From Zoroaster sp. YZ-2022 (lineage: Eukaryota; Echinodermata; Asteroidea; Forcipulatida; Zoroasteridae), in assembly GCA_029582265.1 (NCBI GenBank), contig CM055820.1, positions 15,454,622-15,518,621 on the forward strand: a stretch of 64,000 nt of DNA, in the 5' to 3' direction. The position numbers and the translations under genes are program-made. Within the stretch, counting starts at the first letter, position 1. Each line of letters starts with the position of its first letter. Below are positions 14,201 to 23,364 of this stretch, piece after piece. The notes under the pieces are model-generated. The model did no database searches and was not told the DNA's origin. It was given only the letters and a program-made list of their open reading frames with translations.

Positions 14201-17136
14201 CGATGTCTTTTCTTTTTTTTTAAAATAATTATGACTACTCGGTTTTACAAAGAAATGCTCAAGCCTAGTATACGTTATTTGAAGAATGTCATTTTATATA
14301 AATCCACAATGTACAACTATTTATCCTTAACAATGGGCACCAGTACTCAACAAGAGGCACCATTACTCCTTAACAATAGGCACCAGTACTCCTCAACAGT
14401 AGGCATCAGTACTCCTCAACAAGAGGCACCATTACTCCTTAACAATAGGCACCAGTACTCCTCAATAAGAGGCACCATTACTCCTTATCAATAGGCACCA
14501 GTACTCTTCAACAAGAGGCACCAGTACTCTTCAACAAGAGGCACCAGTACTCTTCAACAAGAGGCACCAGTACTCTTCAACAAGAGGCACCAGTACTCTT
14601 CAACAAGAGGCACCATTACTCCTTAACAATAGGCACCATTACTCCTTAACAATAGGCACCATTACTCCTTAACAATAGGCACCATTACTCCTTAACAATA
14701 GGCACCATTACTCCTTAACAATAGGCACCAGTACTCCTCAACAATAGGCACCAGTACTCCTCAACAATAGGCACCAGTACTCCTCAACAATAGGCACCAG
14801 TACTCCTCAACAATAGGCACCAGTACTCCTCAATAAGAGGCACCAGTACTCCTCAACAAGAGGCACCAGTACTCCTCAACAATAGGTACCAGTACTCCTT
14901 AACAATAGGCACCAGTACTCTTCAACAAGAGGCACCAGTACTCTTCAACAAGAGGCACCAGTACTCTTCAACAAGAGGCACCATTACTCCTTGACAATAG
15001 GCACCAGTACTCCTTAACAATAGGCACCAGTACTCCTTAACAATAGGCACCACCAGTACTCCTTAACAATAGGTACCAGTACTCCTTAACAATAGGCACC
15101 AGTACTCAACAAGAGGCACCATTACTCCTTAACAATAGGCACCATTACTCTTCAACAAGAGGCACCAGTACTCCTCAACAAGAGGCACCATTACTCTTTA
15201 ACAATGGGCACCAGTACTCCTCAACAAGAGGCACCATTACTCCTTAACAATAGGCACCAGTACTCAACAAGAGGCACAATTACTCCTTAATAATAGGCAC
15301 CAGTACTCTTCAACAAGAGGCACCAGTACTCTTCAACAAGAGACACCATTACTACTTAACAATAGTCACCAGTACTCCTCAACAAGAGGCACCATTACTC
15401 CTTAACAATGGGCACCAGTACTCAACAAGAAGCACCATTACTCCTTAACAATGGGCACCAGTACTCCTCAACAAGAGGCACCATTACTCTTTAACAATGG
15501 GCACTAGTACTCCTCAACAAGAGGCACCATTACTCCTTAACAATAGGCACCAGTACTCCTCAACAAGAGGCACCATTACTCCTTAACAATGGGCACCAGT
15601 ACTCCTCAACAAGAGGCACCATTACTCCTTTATAATAGGCACCAGTACTCTTCAACAAGAGGCACCATTACTACTTAACAATGGGCACCAGTACTCCTCA
15701 ACAAGAGGCACCATTACTCCTTTAACAATGGGCACCAGTACTCCTCAACAATGGGCACCATTACTCCTTTAACAATGGGCACCAGTACTCCTCAACAATG
15801 GGCACCAGTACTCCTCAACAAGAGGCACCATTACTCCTTAACAATAGGCACCAGTATTCTTCAACAAGAGGCACCAGTACTCTTCAACAATAGGCACCAT
15901 TACTCCTCAACAATAGGCACCATTACTCCTCAACAATAGGCACCAGTACTCCTCAACAATAGGCACCATTACTCCTCAACAATAGGCACCAGTACTCCTC
16001 AACAATAGGCACCAGTACTCCTCAACAATAGGCACCAGTACTCCTCAACAATAGGCACCAGTACTCCTCAACAATAGGCACCAGTACTCCTCAACAATAG
16101 GCACCAGTACTCAACAATAGGCACCAGTACTCCTCAACAATAGGCACCAGTACTCAACAATAGGCACCAGTACTCCTCAACAATAGGCACCAGTACTCAA
16201 CAATAGGCACCAGTACTCAACAATAGGCACCAGTACTCCTCAACAATAGGCACCAGTACTCAACAATAGGCACCAGTACTCCTCAACAATAGGCACCTGT
16301 ACTCCTCAACAATAGGCACCAGTACTCCTCAACAATAGGCACCAGTACTTCTCAACAAGAGGCACCAGTACTCCTCAAAAGGCAGCAGTACTCCTCAAAA
16401 GGCACCAGTACTCCTTAACAATCTAAGGAAAATGCCTTAAATCCAGACCTGAATGCCTTATTACCTTATTATGTAACTGTGATTTTAACATATTTTGCTT
16501 AAAAACACAACATCCTATCCATTTTTAGGCTGTATATTTTTACAGGGCTAAATTTCATGCATGGTAGAACCAAAATAACTTTGTGAATATTTGCTGATCT
16601 TGATGCAAAATATGGGATTTATTTACACAAATTCTACATTATTTACATATAAACTACATGTGTTAATTGTAGATGTCTCGCCAGTGAAGGTAATGTGGAA
16701 AAACTACAGACTAAGGTTGTAGAGCTACGACGCAAGCTAGAAGATGCCCAGGCTGGAATGCATGAACTGGGACGTGAAAACCAGAATTTACAAATTGTCC
16801 AATCAAGACAAATGACTCGTAAGTGGGCTGATGATCAGGAAGTTAAGAACTGCATGGGATGTGACAAGGTGTTTTCTGTGACTGTCAGGAGGGTAAGTAT
16901 TGCTTTTTCTGTATTCATGGTAACTGCCAAATAGAATTTGATCAGTGTTCTTGTAGACAAAGGATATACCATTTTGTTTTATAAGTGGTACCATTTTGTT
17001 TTTCTTTGAACAGCATCACTGTCGTCAGTGTGGTAATATCTTCTGTAATGAGTGTTCATCTAAATCAACTACCATAGCTTCCTCTAAGAAACCTGTCCGT
17101 GTTTGCGATGGTTGCTATTCTGAACTTGCATCTTAG
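107..17136 (+). CDS. EEA1: EEA1 (early endosome antigen 1), 3' part of gene, 14 exons
   Basis: EEA1 is a Rab5 effector that tethers early endosomes: its long coiled coil spans the gap between membranes and its C-terminal FYVE finger binds PI3P. Fourteen exons join in phase: 107-205, 1078-1185, 2329-2415, 3188-3352, 5954-6031, 6317-6400, 7179-7316, 7536-7625, 8052-8183, 8665-8850, 9164-9347, 12357-12411, 16673-16892 and 17014-17136. Together they give 582 residues plus a TAG stop. Residues 1 to about 500 are heptad-rich, dominated by E/K/Q/L. The end carries WADD, CMGC, RRHHCRQCG, FCNEC and VCDGCY, which is the full FYVE signature with eight zinc-binding cysteines. It closely resembles the vertebrate EEA1 C-terminus as I know it. 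The N-terminal C2H2 finger and the first part of the coiled coil must lie to the left of position 1. All introns are GT-AG. Several introns are swollen by minisatellites and transposons. Confidence 0.95.
1078..1185 (+). CDS. EEA1: EEA1 exon (window exon 2), coiled coil
   Basis: 36 codons, phase 0/0, from FNSIE to LQQQK, with a ttttag acceptor and a gtattc donor. A TIR element begins about 65 bp downstream of the donor. Confidence 0.85.
1250..2130. mobile_element. Non-autonomous DNA transposon with GGTTTTCC terminal inverted repeats
   Basis: The left end (GGTTTTCCTGGTCAATTTCG) and right end (reading CGAAATTGACCGGGAAAACC) are inverted repeats for about 40 bp. Both ends are flanked by TATA (1246-1249 and 2131-2134), a likely TA or TATA target duplication. 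The 881-bp interior is AT-rich, with repeated ATTCAATTTC-like words and no transposase. The superfamily is not assigned. Related end-like sequence occurs near 38135-38290. Confidence 0.7.
2184..2233. repeat. Near-perfect hairpin in EEA1 intron
   Basis: ATGATGTGCA-g-TGTGCAATTATTAA is followed directly by its inverse, ending TGCACATCAT. The arms are about 24 bp with a single mismatch and almost no loop. It may be the remains of a small foldback element. Confidence 0.75.
2329..2415 (+). CDS. EEA1: EEA1 exon (window exon 3), coiled coil
   Basis: 29 codons, phase 0/0, from NDIMV to LSKTK, with a tttttcag acceptor and a gtttga donor. The pattern of leucines and charged residues is coiled coil. Confidence 0.85.
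2652..3190 (+). repeat. 48-bp minisatellite overlapping the acceptor of EEA1 exon 4
   Basis: Eleven full 48-bp units (TTGTTACARACAAGCT..TGTGCCTATGACC..) plus a partial unit that is the real acceptor and start of exon 4. The offset from the first AG-containing unit (acceptor at 2659) to the real one (3187) is 528 bp, exactly 11 x 48. Units 2-11 read ACAAAC or ATAAAC where the first and last read ACAGAC, so the acceptor AG is absent from the internal units. Because 48 is divisible by 3, long open frames run through the array; they are not separate genes. Confidence 0.92.
3188..3352 (+). CDS. EEA1: EEA1 exon (window exon 4), coiled coil
   Basis: 55 codons, phase 0/0, from TSLSAKIQ to EQMAQK, with a gtgaac donor. 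Its acceptor (ttgttacag) and the first bases of the exon are the last, partial unit of the 48-bp tandem array that fills the end of the preceding intron. Confidence 0.88.
3353..3819. other. Intron sequence, nothing recognised
   Basis: AT-rich EEA1 intron DNA between exon 4 and the TIR element. I see no exon, RNA or repeat signature in it. Confidence 0.6.
3864..5863. mobile_element. 2.0-kb TIR element (CATACCTGCCAAC ends)
   Basis: The left terminus CATACCTGCCAAC (3864-3876) is matched by GTTGGCAGGTATG (5851-5863). CAAATG abuts both ends (3858-3863 and 5864-5869), which fits a 6-bp target duplication. The flanks also share a 46-bp direct repeat (about 3818-3863 and 5871-5925), so the element landed in a pre-existing tandem duplication. 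The interior has poly-T runs, an inverted G/C-rich block near 5725-5765 and short meaningless open frames. I recognise no transposase and do not assign a superfamily. Confidence 0.7.
5954..6031 (+). CDS. EEA1: EEA1 exon (window exon 5), coiled coil
   Basis: 26 codons, phase 0/0, from FDQCEK to LQRKIE, with a catgacag acceptor and a gttggt donor. It lies about 90 bp downstream of the TIR insertion at 3864-5863. Confidence 0.85.
6317..6400 (+). CDS. EEA1: EEA1 exon (window exon 6), coiled coil
   Basis: 28 codons, phase 0/0, from VLEQEV to LQAQVK, with a tcctag acceptor and a gtaatt donor. It contains an isolated CDQC pair within coiled-coil sequence. Confidence 0.85.
6548..6866 (+). mobile_element. 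Foldback/TIR element with tRNA-like core
   Basis: The left arm begins GAAATTCTTGCGT and contains ATTTTGCCCTACAC and AGCACTG. The right arm (about 6800-6866) is its inverse, ending GTGTAGGGCAAAATTAAAT. The right terminal ~25 bp are missing compared with the copy at 63364-63654. Between the arms lies a tRNA-like block with pairing acceptor ends TCGGGC/GCCCGA and a B-box GGTTCGAATCC. CCATTATTTTTTA occurs on both flanks and may be a target duplication. Confidence 0.75.
6708..6786 (+). other. tRNA-like sequence inside a foldback element (not a functional tRNA)
   Basis: It has an A-box-like AGCTCGGTGGTCGAGAGG, an anticodon-arm-like TCTGC..GCAGG with an eight-base loop, a B-box GGTTCGAATCC, and acceptor ends TCGGGC/GCCCGA that pair. 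The oversized loop and an acceptor mismatch argue for a mobile-element promoter rather than a working tRNA. The same block occurs inverted at 63208-63300 and 63475-63560. Confidence 0.6.
7179..7316 (+). CDS. EEA1: EEA1 exon (window exon 7), coiled coil
   Basis: 46 codons, phase 0/0, from DGQEKS to EGLQE, with a cttcacag acceptor and a gtgagt donor. A short (GA)n run follows in the intron at about 7350-7361. Confidence 0.88.
7536..7625 (+). CDS. EEA1: EEA1 exon (window exon 8), coiled coil; source of two relic copies
   Basis: 30 codons, phase 0/0, from VKMVLD to LKQEE, with a ttgacag acceptor and a gtttgt donor. The second half of this exon and the start of its intron recur twice downstream in decayed form (7724-7945). 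Those copies have lost the splice signals and carry in-frame stops. Confidence 0.88.
7724..7945 (+). pseudogene. Two decayed tandem copies of the end of EEA1 exon 8
   Basis: 7724-7857 and 7858-7945 each begin with TGAGTTAGATGAAGAGGTAA, which resembles exon 8 (GAGTTGGATGATGAGTTAAA). They continue into GATCACTGAATC and CTAAATCTATTCTCTGTCAA, the sequence found at the start of the following intron. Both carry TAA within GAGAGGTAATGA, so they cannot be spliced in frame. They record a roughly 130-bp tandem triplication. Confidence 0.8.
8052..8183 (+). CDS. EEA1: EEA1 exon (window exon 9), coiled coil
   Basis: 44 codons, phase 0/0, from ASKQVE to KEDKAK, with a taccacag acceptor and a gtatat donor. 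Confidence 0.88.
8665..8850 (+). CDS. EEA1: EEA1 exon (window exon 10), coiled coil
   Basis: 62 codons, phase 0/0, from EISAMQ to LQNKL, with a cctatag acceptor and a gtatgt donor. It is one of the longest exons of the coiled coil in this window. Confidence 0.9.
9164..9347 (+). CDS. EEA1: EEA1 exon (window exon 11), coiled coil
   Basis: 61 codons plus one base (phase 0/1), from ATEEQA to RGEIA, with a ttttag acceptor and a GCAG/gtgggt donor. The 45-bp minisatellite starts within a few bases of the donor. Confidence 0.9.
9352..11128. repeat. 45-bp minisatellite in EEA1 intron
   Basis: About 38 units built on GATCAATAAGGGTGGACATA and CATGGTGAGATATAGAGAGA. The basic period is 45 bp, with longer variants carrying GATGGATAGA. 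Long open frames on the minus strand (repeating SPCMSTLIDL) are an effect of the period being a multiple of three. Each unit contains GGTGAGAT, a strong donor-like word in the orientation of the gene. Confidence 0.95.
11306..12290 (-). repeat. Interrupted copy of a dispersed ~350-bp family
   Basis: 11306-11345 shows AAAAGTCTGCAGTTTCTGGT. 11455-11530 holds the inverse of the CAGAATTCTAAT and GGACATCGTTTCATAG blocks seen at 25060-25110 and 28630-28680. 12205-12290 holds the inverse of the ACACAAAGTATGGTGACTGA block seen at 24988. About 650 bp of other sequence separates the parts, including a direct repeat GCATGGTCCCATAGGACCGT (about 11710-11765) and four CCTCAGACCC repeats at 11355-11430. Confidence 0.65.
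12357..12411 (+). CDS. EEA1: EEA1 exon (window exon 12), short 55-bp exon
   Basis: This exon completes a codon from exon 11, runs VLEATIQNNQDERRTLLE and leaves two bases (phase 1/2), with a tttccag acceptor and a gtaaga donor. It sits in about 7.3 kb of intron, between the 45-bp and 23-bp minisatellites. The phase fit to exons 11 and 13 supports it despite its small size. Confidence 0.85.
12412..13046. other. EEA1 intron, nothing recognised
   Basis: AT-rich intron DNA between exon 12 and the solo LTR. I found no coding, RNA or repeat signature beyond short words. Confidence 0.5.
13051..13924 (-). mobile_element. Solo LTR (Gypsy-like), minus strand
   Basis: On the minus strand this 874-bp block starts TGTAACGAAAAT and ends TTCTGCCACA, the TG..CA ends of an LTR. 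CTAC flanks both sides (13047-13050 and 13925-13928), as for a 4-bp target duplication. It is clearly richer in G/C than the surrounding intron. On the minus strand it has a TATA-like GATAAAAAGAG near 13420 and an AATAAA near 13280. No gag or pol sequence adjoins it, so it is probably a solo LTR left by recombination. Assignment to Gypsy rests only on the end sequence and duplication length. Confidence 0.65.
14333..16425. repeat. 23-bp minisatellite in EEA1 intron
   Basis: Roughly 90 units of about 23 bp (GGCACCAGTACTCCTCAACA plus ATA or AGA), with shorter units near 16105-16270. Two unit types alternate over long stretches: CAGTACTCCTCAACAAGA and CATTACTCCTTAACAATA. It has no coding function. 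Confidence 0.95.
16673..16892 (+). CDS. EEA1: EEA1 exon (window exon 13), coiled-coil end and start of FYVE
   Basis: Phase 2/0. It carries CLASEGN, the last coiled coil (KLQTKVVELRRKLE), then RKWADD and CMGCDKVFSVTVRR, the first half of the FYVE finger. The acceptor is ttgtag and the donor is gtaagt. The intron splits the FYVE core just before HHCRQC. Confidence 0.95.
17014..17136 (+). CDS. EEA1: EEA1 terminal exon, FYVE zinc finger second half and stop
   Basis: Forty residues and a TAG stop. It begins HHCRQCGNIFCNEC, which completes the R(R)HHCR PI3P-binding motif, and ends VCDGCYSELAS. The acceptor is tttgaacag. The 3' UTR follows, with a possible AATAAA at 17622. Confidence 0.95.
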   Translation, partial: HHCRQCGNIFCNECSSKSTTIASSKKPVRVCDGCYSELAS

Positions 17137-18010
17137 TGAAGTGGTAAGATAATAATGTCATCATGTTATGGTACCTTTATTTATTCATCAAGATCAACTA
17201 CTGTAATTACCGCAAATGTTCTTAAAATTAAATCTTTGATCCTTGTTCTAAATGTTAATTTCACCAAATGTGCATTTCCAGCAGTAATTATAAATGTAAC
17301 ACACTCGGATATATTCACAACCTCAATTGTCTTCCTTCATGTAATGACACATAATTATACAGTGCCTGACATAAGCCTTCGACCCAATTCATTTTAATTT
17401 CTATGGTGTGTCAGACGCATTGCCAGGTGAGCTACAACTGCTGGTGTGTCTCGCTAGCCAGTATGCTGTGCTAAGCATTAATGCACTGCACTCCCAGAGC
17501 TACAGTAAGAATGATGATAGCTTTATGCTTGCTCAAAATCAGGAATTGTTTTCATTATTTTATAGTTTAATCATTCAAATTTGTTAGAACCTGTTATTGT
17601 GTAAAGCCAATTCATACTTGAAATAAATTCAATATTATACTTCCTATATGGCTAAACGGCCACGTATGACTAACACAAACAGTACATGCAAACTTTTCTT
17701 ATTCAACATTTGATTAAAAAAGTCACATGCAAGTCCTGTGATGATGTGCATGTATATTTTAACATTTTCAAAACAATTACGAATATTTTGGATTGTTTGT
17801 GGCAATTATGCTATCATTCTTTTGAAAGATCTTTCAAACCATGTATGTGAAACACAGGTGCCTGTTTTACTGCCCAATCGCACCCAATCTAAGGCTGTTT
17901 GTGTTTATTTCATGCATGAAGGCAAGACTTCTATTTCTTTTTACAAAACTTGATAAGATTACTGCAAATCCACCTTGTAATATATCTTGCCATTAATATT
18001 TATCTTTTGA
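17137..18010 (+). other. Likely EEA1 3' UTR and flank
   Basis: AT-rich sequence after the EEA1 stop, with an AATAAA at 17622 as a possible polyadenylation signal. No other gene is seen. The true transcript end cannot be set from sequence. Confidence 0.45.
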
Positions 18011-18200
18011 TATTCAACTGAAGACACAGTAGCATGTAGATTACATGTAATATGTTGATATTCAACTGAAGACACAGCACGTTGATTACATGTAACATGT
18101 TGATATTCAGCTGAAGACACAGTAGCACATTGATTACATGTAACATGTTGATATTCAGCTGAAGACACAGTAGCACATTGATTACATGTAACATGTCGAG
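18011..18200. repeat. ~47-bp tandem repeat, four units
   Basis: Four units of TTGATATTCARCTGAAGACA followed by CAGTAGCACATTGATTACATG, 45 to 48 bp long. The third and fourth are nearly identical, so the array grew recently at one end. Confidence 0.85.
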
Positions 18201-18480
18201 TTGCATGATTTAATATATAAAATAATGTATGAACAATACAAATTTGTCACAATATAATTTTTATAAAAGTAATTAATTTAGGGTTTAGAAATATTGTAAA
18301 ATTATTTTAAAATTATTAAGTAATCACAAATTTATTTTAAGTGTAATAACTCCGGTATCCTGTATATTGGACAAAAACAATTCATTGCATTTGTTTTATC
18401 TTGGAACTATGTAGATATAATGATTTGTCATGAGGTTGTTTTAATTTCTAAAATTATTTTCATTATTTGGGGTGTCGTGG

Positions 18481-18831
18481 GGTGTCGTGGCCGAGCGGTC
18501 TAGCTTACCGGATTCAAGTTCTGGTGTTAGCAACATAATGTGGGTTCGAATCACGGCCGTGACACTTGTGTCCTTGAGCAAGACACTTAATCATAATTGC
18601 TTCTCTCCACCCAGGGGTTAAATGGGTACCTGTGAAGGCAGAGTTGGTTTGCTCTATATGCGCTAGAAATGGCAGCAATTGAGCTGTATACTCCCCAGGG
18701 AGCTGAGATGGTTTCAGGAATGATTTATGAGCCTTATGAGCAGGGATAATAATATAATGCGCCTTGAGCACCACTTAGTTGGTGGATACGTGCGCTATAT
18801 AAATCCACACATTATTATTATTATTATTATT
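18481..18831 (+). mobile_element. SINE derived from tRNA-Leu, (ATT)n tail
   Basis: The head GTCGTGGCCGAGCGGTCTAG, then GATTCAAGTTCTGGT, then GTGGGTTCGAATC is laid out like tRNA-Leu(CAA), with pairing ends GTGTC/GACAC. The body (CCTTGAGCAAGACACTTAAT, GGGAGCTGAGATGGTTTCAG) is followed by a tail GCGCCTTGAGC..GGTGGATACGTGCGCTATA and (ATT)n. It is almost identical to the copy at 46969-47316, so both are young. The tail matches the 3' end of the LINE family at 31153-32060. Confidence 0.9.
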
Positions 18832-19804
18832 TGCTTCATATGAGGTGAGTTTAAGTTTTTCATCAAATGTTCATGTGATACTCAGTGTAGAGCCCCGTAA
18901 GAAGCGAATAATTTGGGGTCTAAGGTTCAAATAATTCTAGAACCACCAAAATTCTACACAAGACCTAATGACCAGGCCTTACTCAAAAGTTATTCGCAGA
19001 GACTTAATACAATTATTACTGCAATTATTTTATCTCACACTTATGAAAGTAAGTGAATCTTGTCTCTCAGGATCTAAGTCTGTTGTTGATCTTGTATTAA
19101 ACCACTGCCTCCTTATTGTTTGTTTATTCATATCAATTACTGATGAAATTCTGAATACATAGTGAGCTATCTTGCTGGATATACTGGTAGACATCCTGTC
19201 TTGCTCAACTCTAAAAATGCAATGCAAGCAAACATTCAAGTAAACTTGTTTTATCAAAGGTAGACTTGCTGATAAAAGTTTGTAATTGTTTAACGAATTT
19301 TCAAATTCTCCTAAAATATGAGCGAGGTGTTATAAAACCAACGGCGGATCCAGGGGGGGGCCAACGGGGGCCATGGCCCCCAAAAAAAACCGAAGCTGTA
19401 CACCCCCCCCCCCCAAAAAAAGAAAAGAAAAGAAAAGAAGAAAAAAAAGGGGGAAAAAGAGAGACAAAACAAAACCCCACAACTTTACGCCCCCTCCTTG
19501 TGCAGCTAAGTCTTGCTTATACGTTCAGCTTTTGTTAAAGTATGCAAATTACAACACACTGATTGGCTACATGAATGTGTTCATAATCCTACTCACGATC
19601 CAACATTGCCACAAAATTTGCAATGGTAGTTTGTGCAGTTAAGCCAAGCTGCATTAGACGAGGCGTACACGGTGATTGTATGCATGGCTTATGCACACGC
19701 GACTGGTTGTGTGGGGTTTCCTGGATATTAGGTGAGCCACGCAACGTCCGCAATGTAGGCCTACGTTTAGACTTGGCGCGAACATCGCGTGCATAAAACG
19801 CATT

Positions 19805-20002
19805 TTGTTAGCGGTACTCCCGATATCAAATGCAGAGTCAGAGCGCATTTTCTCCAAGGTGGAGCGTACCCTGACTGCTTTGCGTTCAACCATGAGAGAG
19901 GATCGCCTGAGTCTCTCATCCTCCTTCAAGCTCATCGTGACCGTCTCCCAACCACCACTCGGGTTATTGAGTACTTCGCCACAAGCGGTGTCCATCGATT
20001 GA
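19805..20002 (+). pseudogene. hAT transposase C-terminal dimerisation domain, frameshifted fragment
   Basis: The frame reads LPISNAESERIFSKV then LTALRSTMREDRLS, which matches the hAT dimerisation domain (usual pattern PxSNAxxERxFS). The reading then shifts by one base near 19910; the continuation LILLQAHRDRLPTT lies in a neighbouring frame. The DDE catalytic core and the zinc finger are absent. It is not functional. Confidence 0.85.
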
Positions 20003-20171
20003 ACTTTAGTTTCTTGCTTTAACTGATTGTTGTTGTTTCCTCCAATCGCCACATTTTGCCATACAGGTATTTCAACGACCATTATAGGGCTCATATACAG
20101 TGGAAAAAGCTAATCTATTTATGAATAATATTTGTCCGCTCAGAGCAACCAGAAGCTAAGCATTTCCGGAA

Positions 20172-20226
20172 ACCCTGCATTAGTCAAGTGGTTAGACCGC
20201 AGGACAAGGTTGCGGGTTCAAATCCA
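20172..20226 (+). other. Shortened tRNA-like block inside the hAT element
   Basis: TAGTCAAGTGGTTAGACCGC resembles an A-box arm and GCGGGTTCAAATCC resembles a B-box arm, but the anticodon region between them is too short for a tRNA. It is probably a tRNA-derived relic carried by the transposon. Confidence 0.45.
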
Positions 20227-20377
20227 AAGCTTATCACTGAAATTTCATACTAAATCAAGTATTGTCGTCTAGACCCACAAAACAAACAAACCCCACCAGA
20301 AACGTTTTGCGCTCGCAAATACGCCCCTCCACTGAGCATTTGGCCCCCCCTAAACTTTGGGCCTAGATCCGCCGTTG

Positions 20378-22198
20378 TATAAAACACACCATTAAATTCA
20401 GGAAAGTATATGTAGTGCAAATTACTGGTGATTTGGTGTTGGATTATTTTGCCTGGAGTTTGCACTGCCCCTCAAACCTTGTGGTATTGTGTATATTACC
20501 AAGTATTTGACGACAATGTATTAGCTGTCTGAGTATGTACTTCTATAATAAGAGACACAGACCACTGGGAAGTTCATTTATTTACATTAATTTTGAGTCT
20601 TAATAAAAGGCCTTTAGAATTAACTTCGCTCTTCCAATTAGAAGATCTGTTGCCAATGTTTTAGAGCTTGTGAAAGTAAGGATCTGTATTTAAATTGCAA
20701 CATTCTGTTTGTCAACTTTTCCTTTTACATCTTATAGATGACTGGTTTTATTGGATTAATGGACACCTGTCAAAAAATACATCAATATGTGGGATAATTT
20801 TATTACTAGTGTTTTAATGTTAATTAGATTTTATTTTACGACATCAGTCATGACTGCAAGAAAAGAAAATAACTGCTTTGCTTTTTCTTTTTACAATTAC
20901 AAAATGTATGTTTTATTTGATATAATAAATTTTAAAAACATCATTATTCTCCTTTTTCATGGTTTGTATGCATTATTAACAACATTGCAATAACATGTTA
21001 CATTGTGAAGTTATTAATCTCTGTTTACATTTAAGGATAAACATGTGCTCTTTTAAATCATTGTAAATATTGTTCATTCAATGTGGCTTTCATATTACAA
21101 ATTCTTTATTTTAAAGTTGGAAAATTAATGAATAAAATAATAAATGATATTGCTCACAACCTGTCCGTAGACCATCATAATTCAGGTATTTTATTTTACA
21201 ATATTTGTTTAAAATAGTATTAAATGTGTTAAAATGTTTGATTGAAAACCATACACTTCAGTTAAAGGGAATGTGCAACAACCAATTTCAACACATTTTT
21301 TTAAATGACATCACAAAAATAACCTATATTTTCATTGCAAGTTGCATAAAAAAATGTTGTCTGGACGTATTTCCTTTTTTCTCCAAGGTGGAAGCACATC
21401 AGACTGAATAATTTCTCAGGATGATTGATAGGTGTATCAACTTTACACTATGTTATCTTTTAGATAATAATTTGTTTATTTGATAATATGGTATTTACCA
21501 ATGTTGTACCTTCCCTTTATAAAGGAAAAGATTTTCACAAACATCATTGACAGGAAAGCAAAGGTTTTTAAGAAAAACTTTCTAATTAAGATACTACAAA
21601 CTGATAATGTTCTTGTTTTGTTAATCAGAAAATGAACATAAAATGTTACCATTGAACGGTGGTTAATTTGTTTTATAAGGCAAGAGGCACCAATAAAGTC
21701 TAAAACAAACGTAAAACCCTAATAATGCGTGTCAAATATACGTATTATATGCGTATCCGTAAAATATATGCATATTATGAATAATGTCTGATAACAAGAT
21801 CCAAGATTTAAATATTTTAAGATGCATCGCCCATGTTTTGTTTTACTATTTCGTATTCCTGGTAATTTCCTTATCTAATCTGAACATTTATATTTTCCTG
21901 AAAACATGGAAATATTTCTCAAAATATTTGTCAAAAAGCATGAATCGACGGTCCCCGTCGTTAGTTTAATACTGAAAAAACACGCCCCTGCTGATTTTTG
22001 TGGAATAAGAAATTTTTCAAGAGAATAGTGATTTTTAGATTTAAAAGAAATTTGTCAGAAATCACCAACTTGTGGGAAATGCATCTTTGGTTATTTCGCA
22101 AACATAAATGATCACAGTTTTACATGAAACTCACTTGTTGTAAAGATGATGATGGTATTAAACATCCCTTCTAGTTGAGGTTCTTTGTAGTATAATTA
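20378..22198. other. Intergenic AT-rich DNA, nothing recognised
   Basis: No exon-like coding, RNA gene or clear repeat end is visible. AATAAA words occur (for example near 20600 and 21134) without a gene to which to tie them. Confidence 0.5.
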
Positions 22199-22896
22199 TA
22201 CTACTCAAAACAATTTAGGGAACACCGGATTTACTGCAAGAGGTGGTCACACCCGTTATTGAAATGTTCCATGAACCGGGATTTTCATTTGCAACCCCCC
22301 TCTCTCTTTCAGTAGTCATGTCATGAAATGCGTAATCACTACATGCATCCTTTATCATCTGTTTCATTGTGCAGTTGTTTCTCATCAATTCTGTGAAACA
22401 TTGTGTTTATCTGACACATTTAAGACAAATGTGAACACCTTCCTCATGGATCAGTTGTCCTAAATCATTTCAATCTCAATATTTTTACTGTTTCAACCGG
22501 TGGTTATGGAGTAGTGTAGGCTAGGTTAATGCCTGACTAGGAGATGGTGACCTGCGAATTGACAGCCTATGGGGCCCGGGCCCATAAAGTGTGGGTGAAC
22601 GGCACGCCTAGTCAGGTGGTAGGGCTCTGGTAGGGTAGTTTTTTAGGTTTCCTGGACACCATGACCACCAATCACATGATAACCAAGTTTTACGTTGTTG
22701 TTACTTATGATCCATTTTTTATTTTTGTCTTATTGCAACTTACTTGCTATGGACCACTCTTCATCTTTATTGATGTTTTCATCAGGTCCCTGAATTCAAG
22801 TTTAAAAAAAAAAAAAAAAAAAAAAGATCTTGCTTTAACTGAGATTATTCCGGTGTTCCCTAAATTGTTTTGTTCCCTAAATTGTTTTGAGTAGTA
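22199..22896. mobile_element. Mariner-like non-autonomous element, TACTACTCAAAACAATTT ends
   Basis: The left end TACTACTCAAAACAATTTAG and the right end (its inverse, ending GAGTAGTA) are flanked by TA. The right terminus carries the 20-bp TGTTCCCTAAATTGTTTT word twice in tandem. It has a 698-bp interior with an A-tract (22803-22824) and no transposase. A fragment with the same terminus lies at 46560-46724. Confidence 0.8.
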
Positions 22897-22999
22897 TATA
22901 TTAACAATTCCCACACTCAATGTCATTTGTTAATGTATTTTCATTATTTTCTCAATTACTACACAAAATAATTAGCTGAGACTTTCACAGTTTGGCTAT

Positions 23000-23364
<365 letters not shown>

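Larger units (their letters stand above)
19339..20377 (+). mobile_element. hAT DNA transposon remnant with perfect 8-bp target duplication
   Basis: The ends CAACGGCGGATC and GATCCGCCGTTG are inverted, each followed inward by a G-rich (left) or C-rich (right) run. TATAAAAC flanks both sides (19331-19338 and 20378-20385), the 8-bp duplication typical of hAT elements. It is 1039 bp long, far below an autonomous hAT, so it is internally deleted. It retains part of the transposase (19805-20002). Confidence 0.9.

Noticed and set aside
14333..16425. CRISPR-like array
   Set aside because: The units are contiguous 23-bp tandem repeats without unique spacers, in animal DNA.
18481..18565. Functional tRNA-Leu gene
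   Set aside because: The head is tRNA-like but is followed by a shared SINE body and (ATT)n tail and occurs many times; the stems carry mismatches.
19266..19642. Lys/Pro-rich small proteins
   Set aside because: Translation of poly-G, poly-C and poly-A runs at the hAT terminus.
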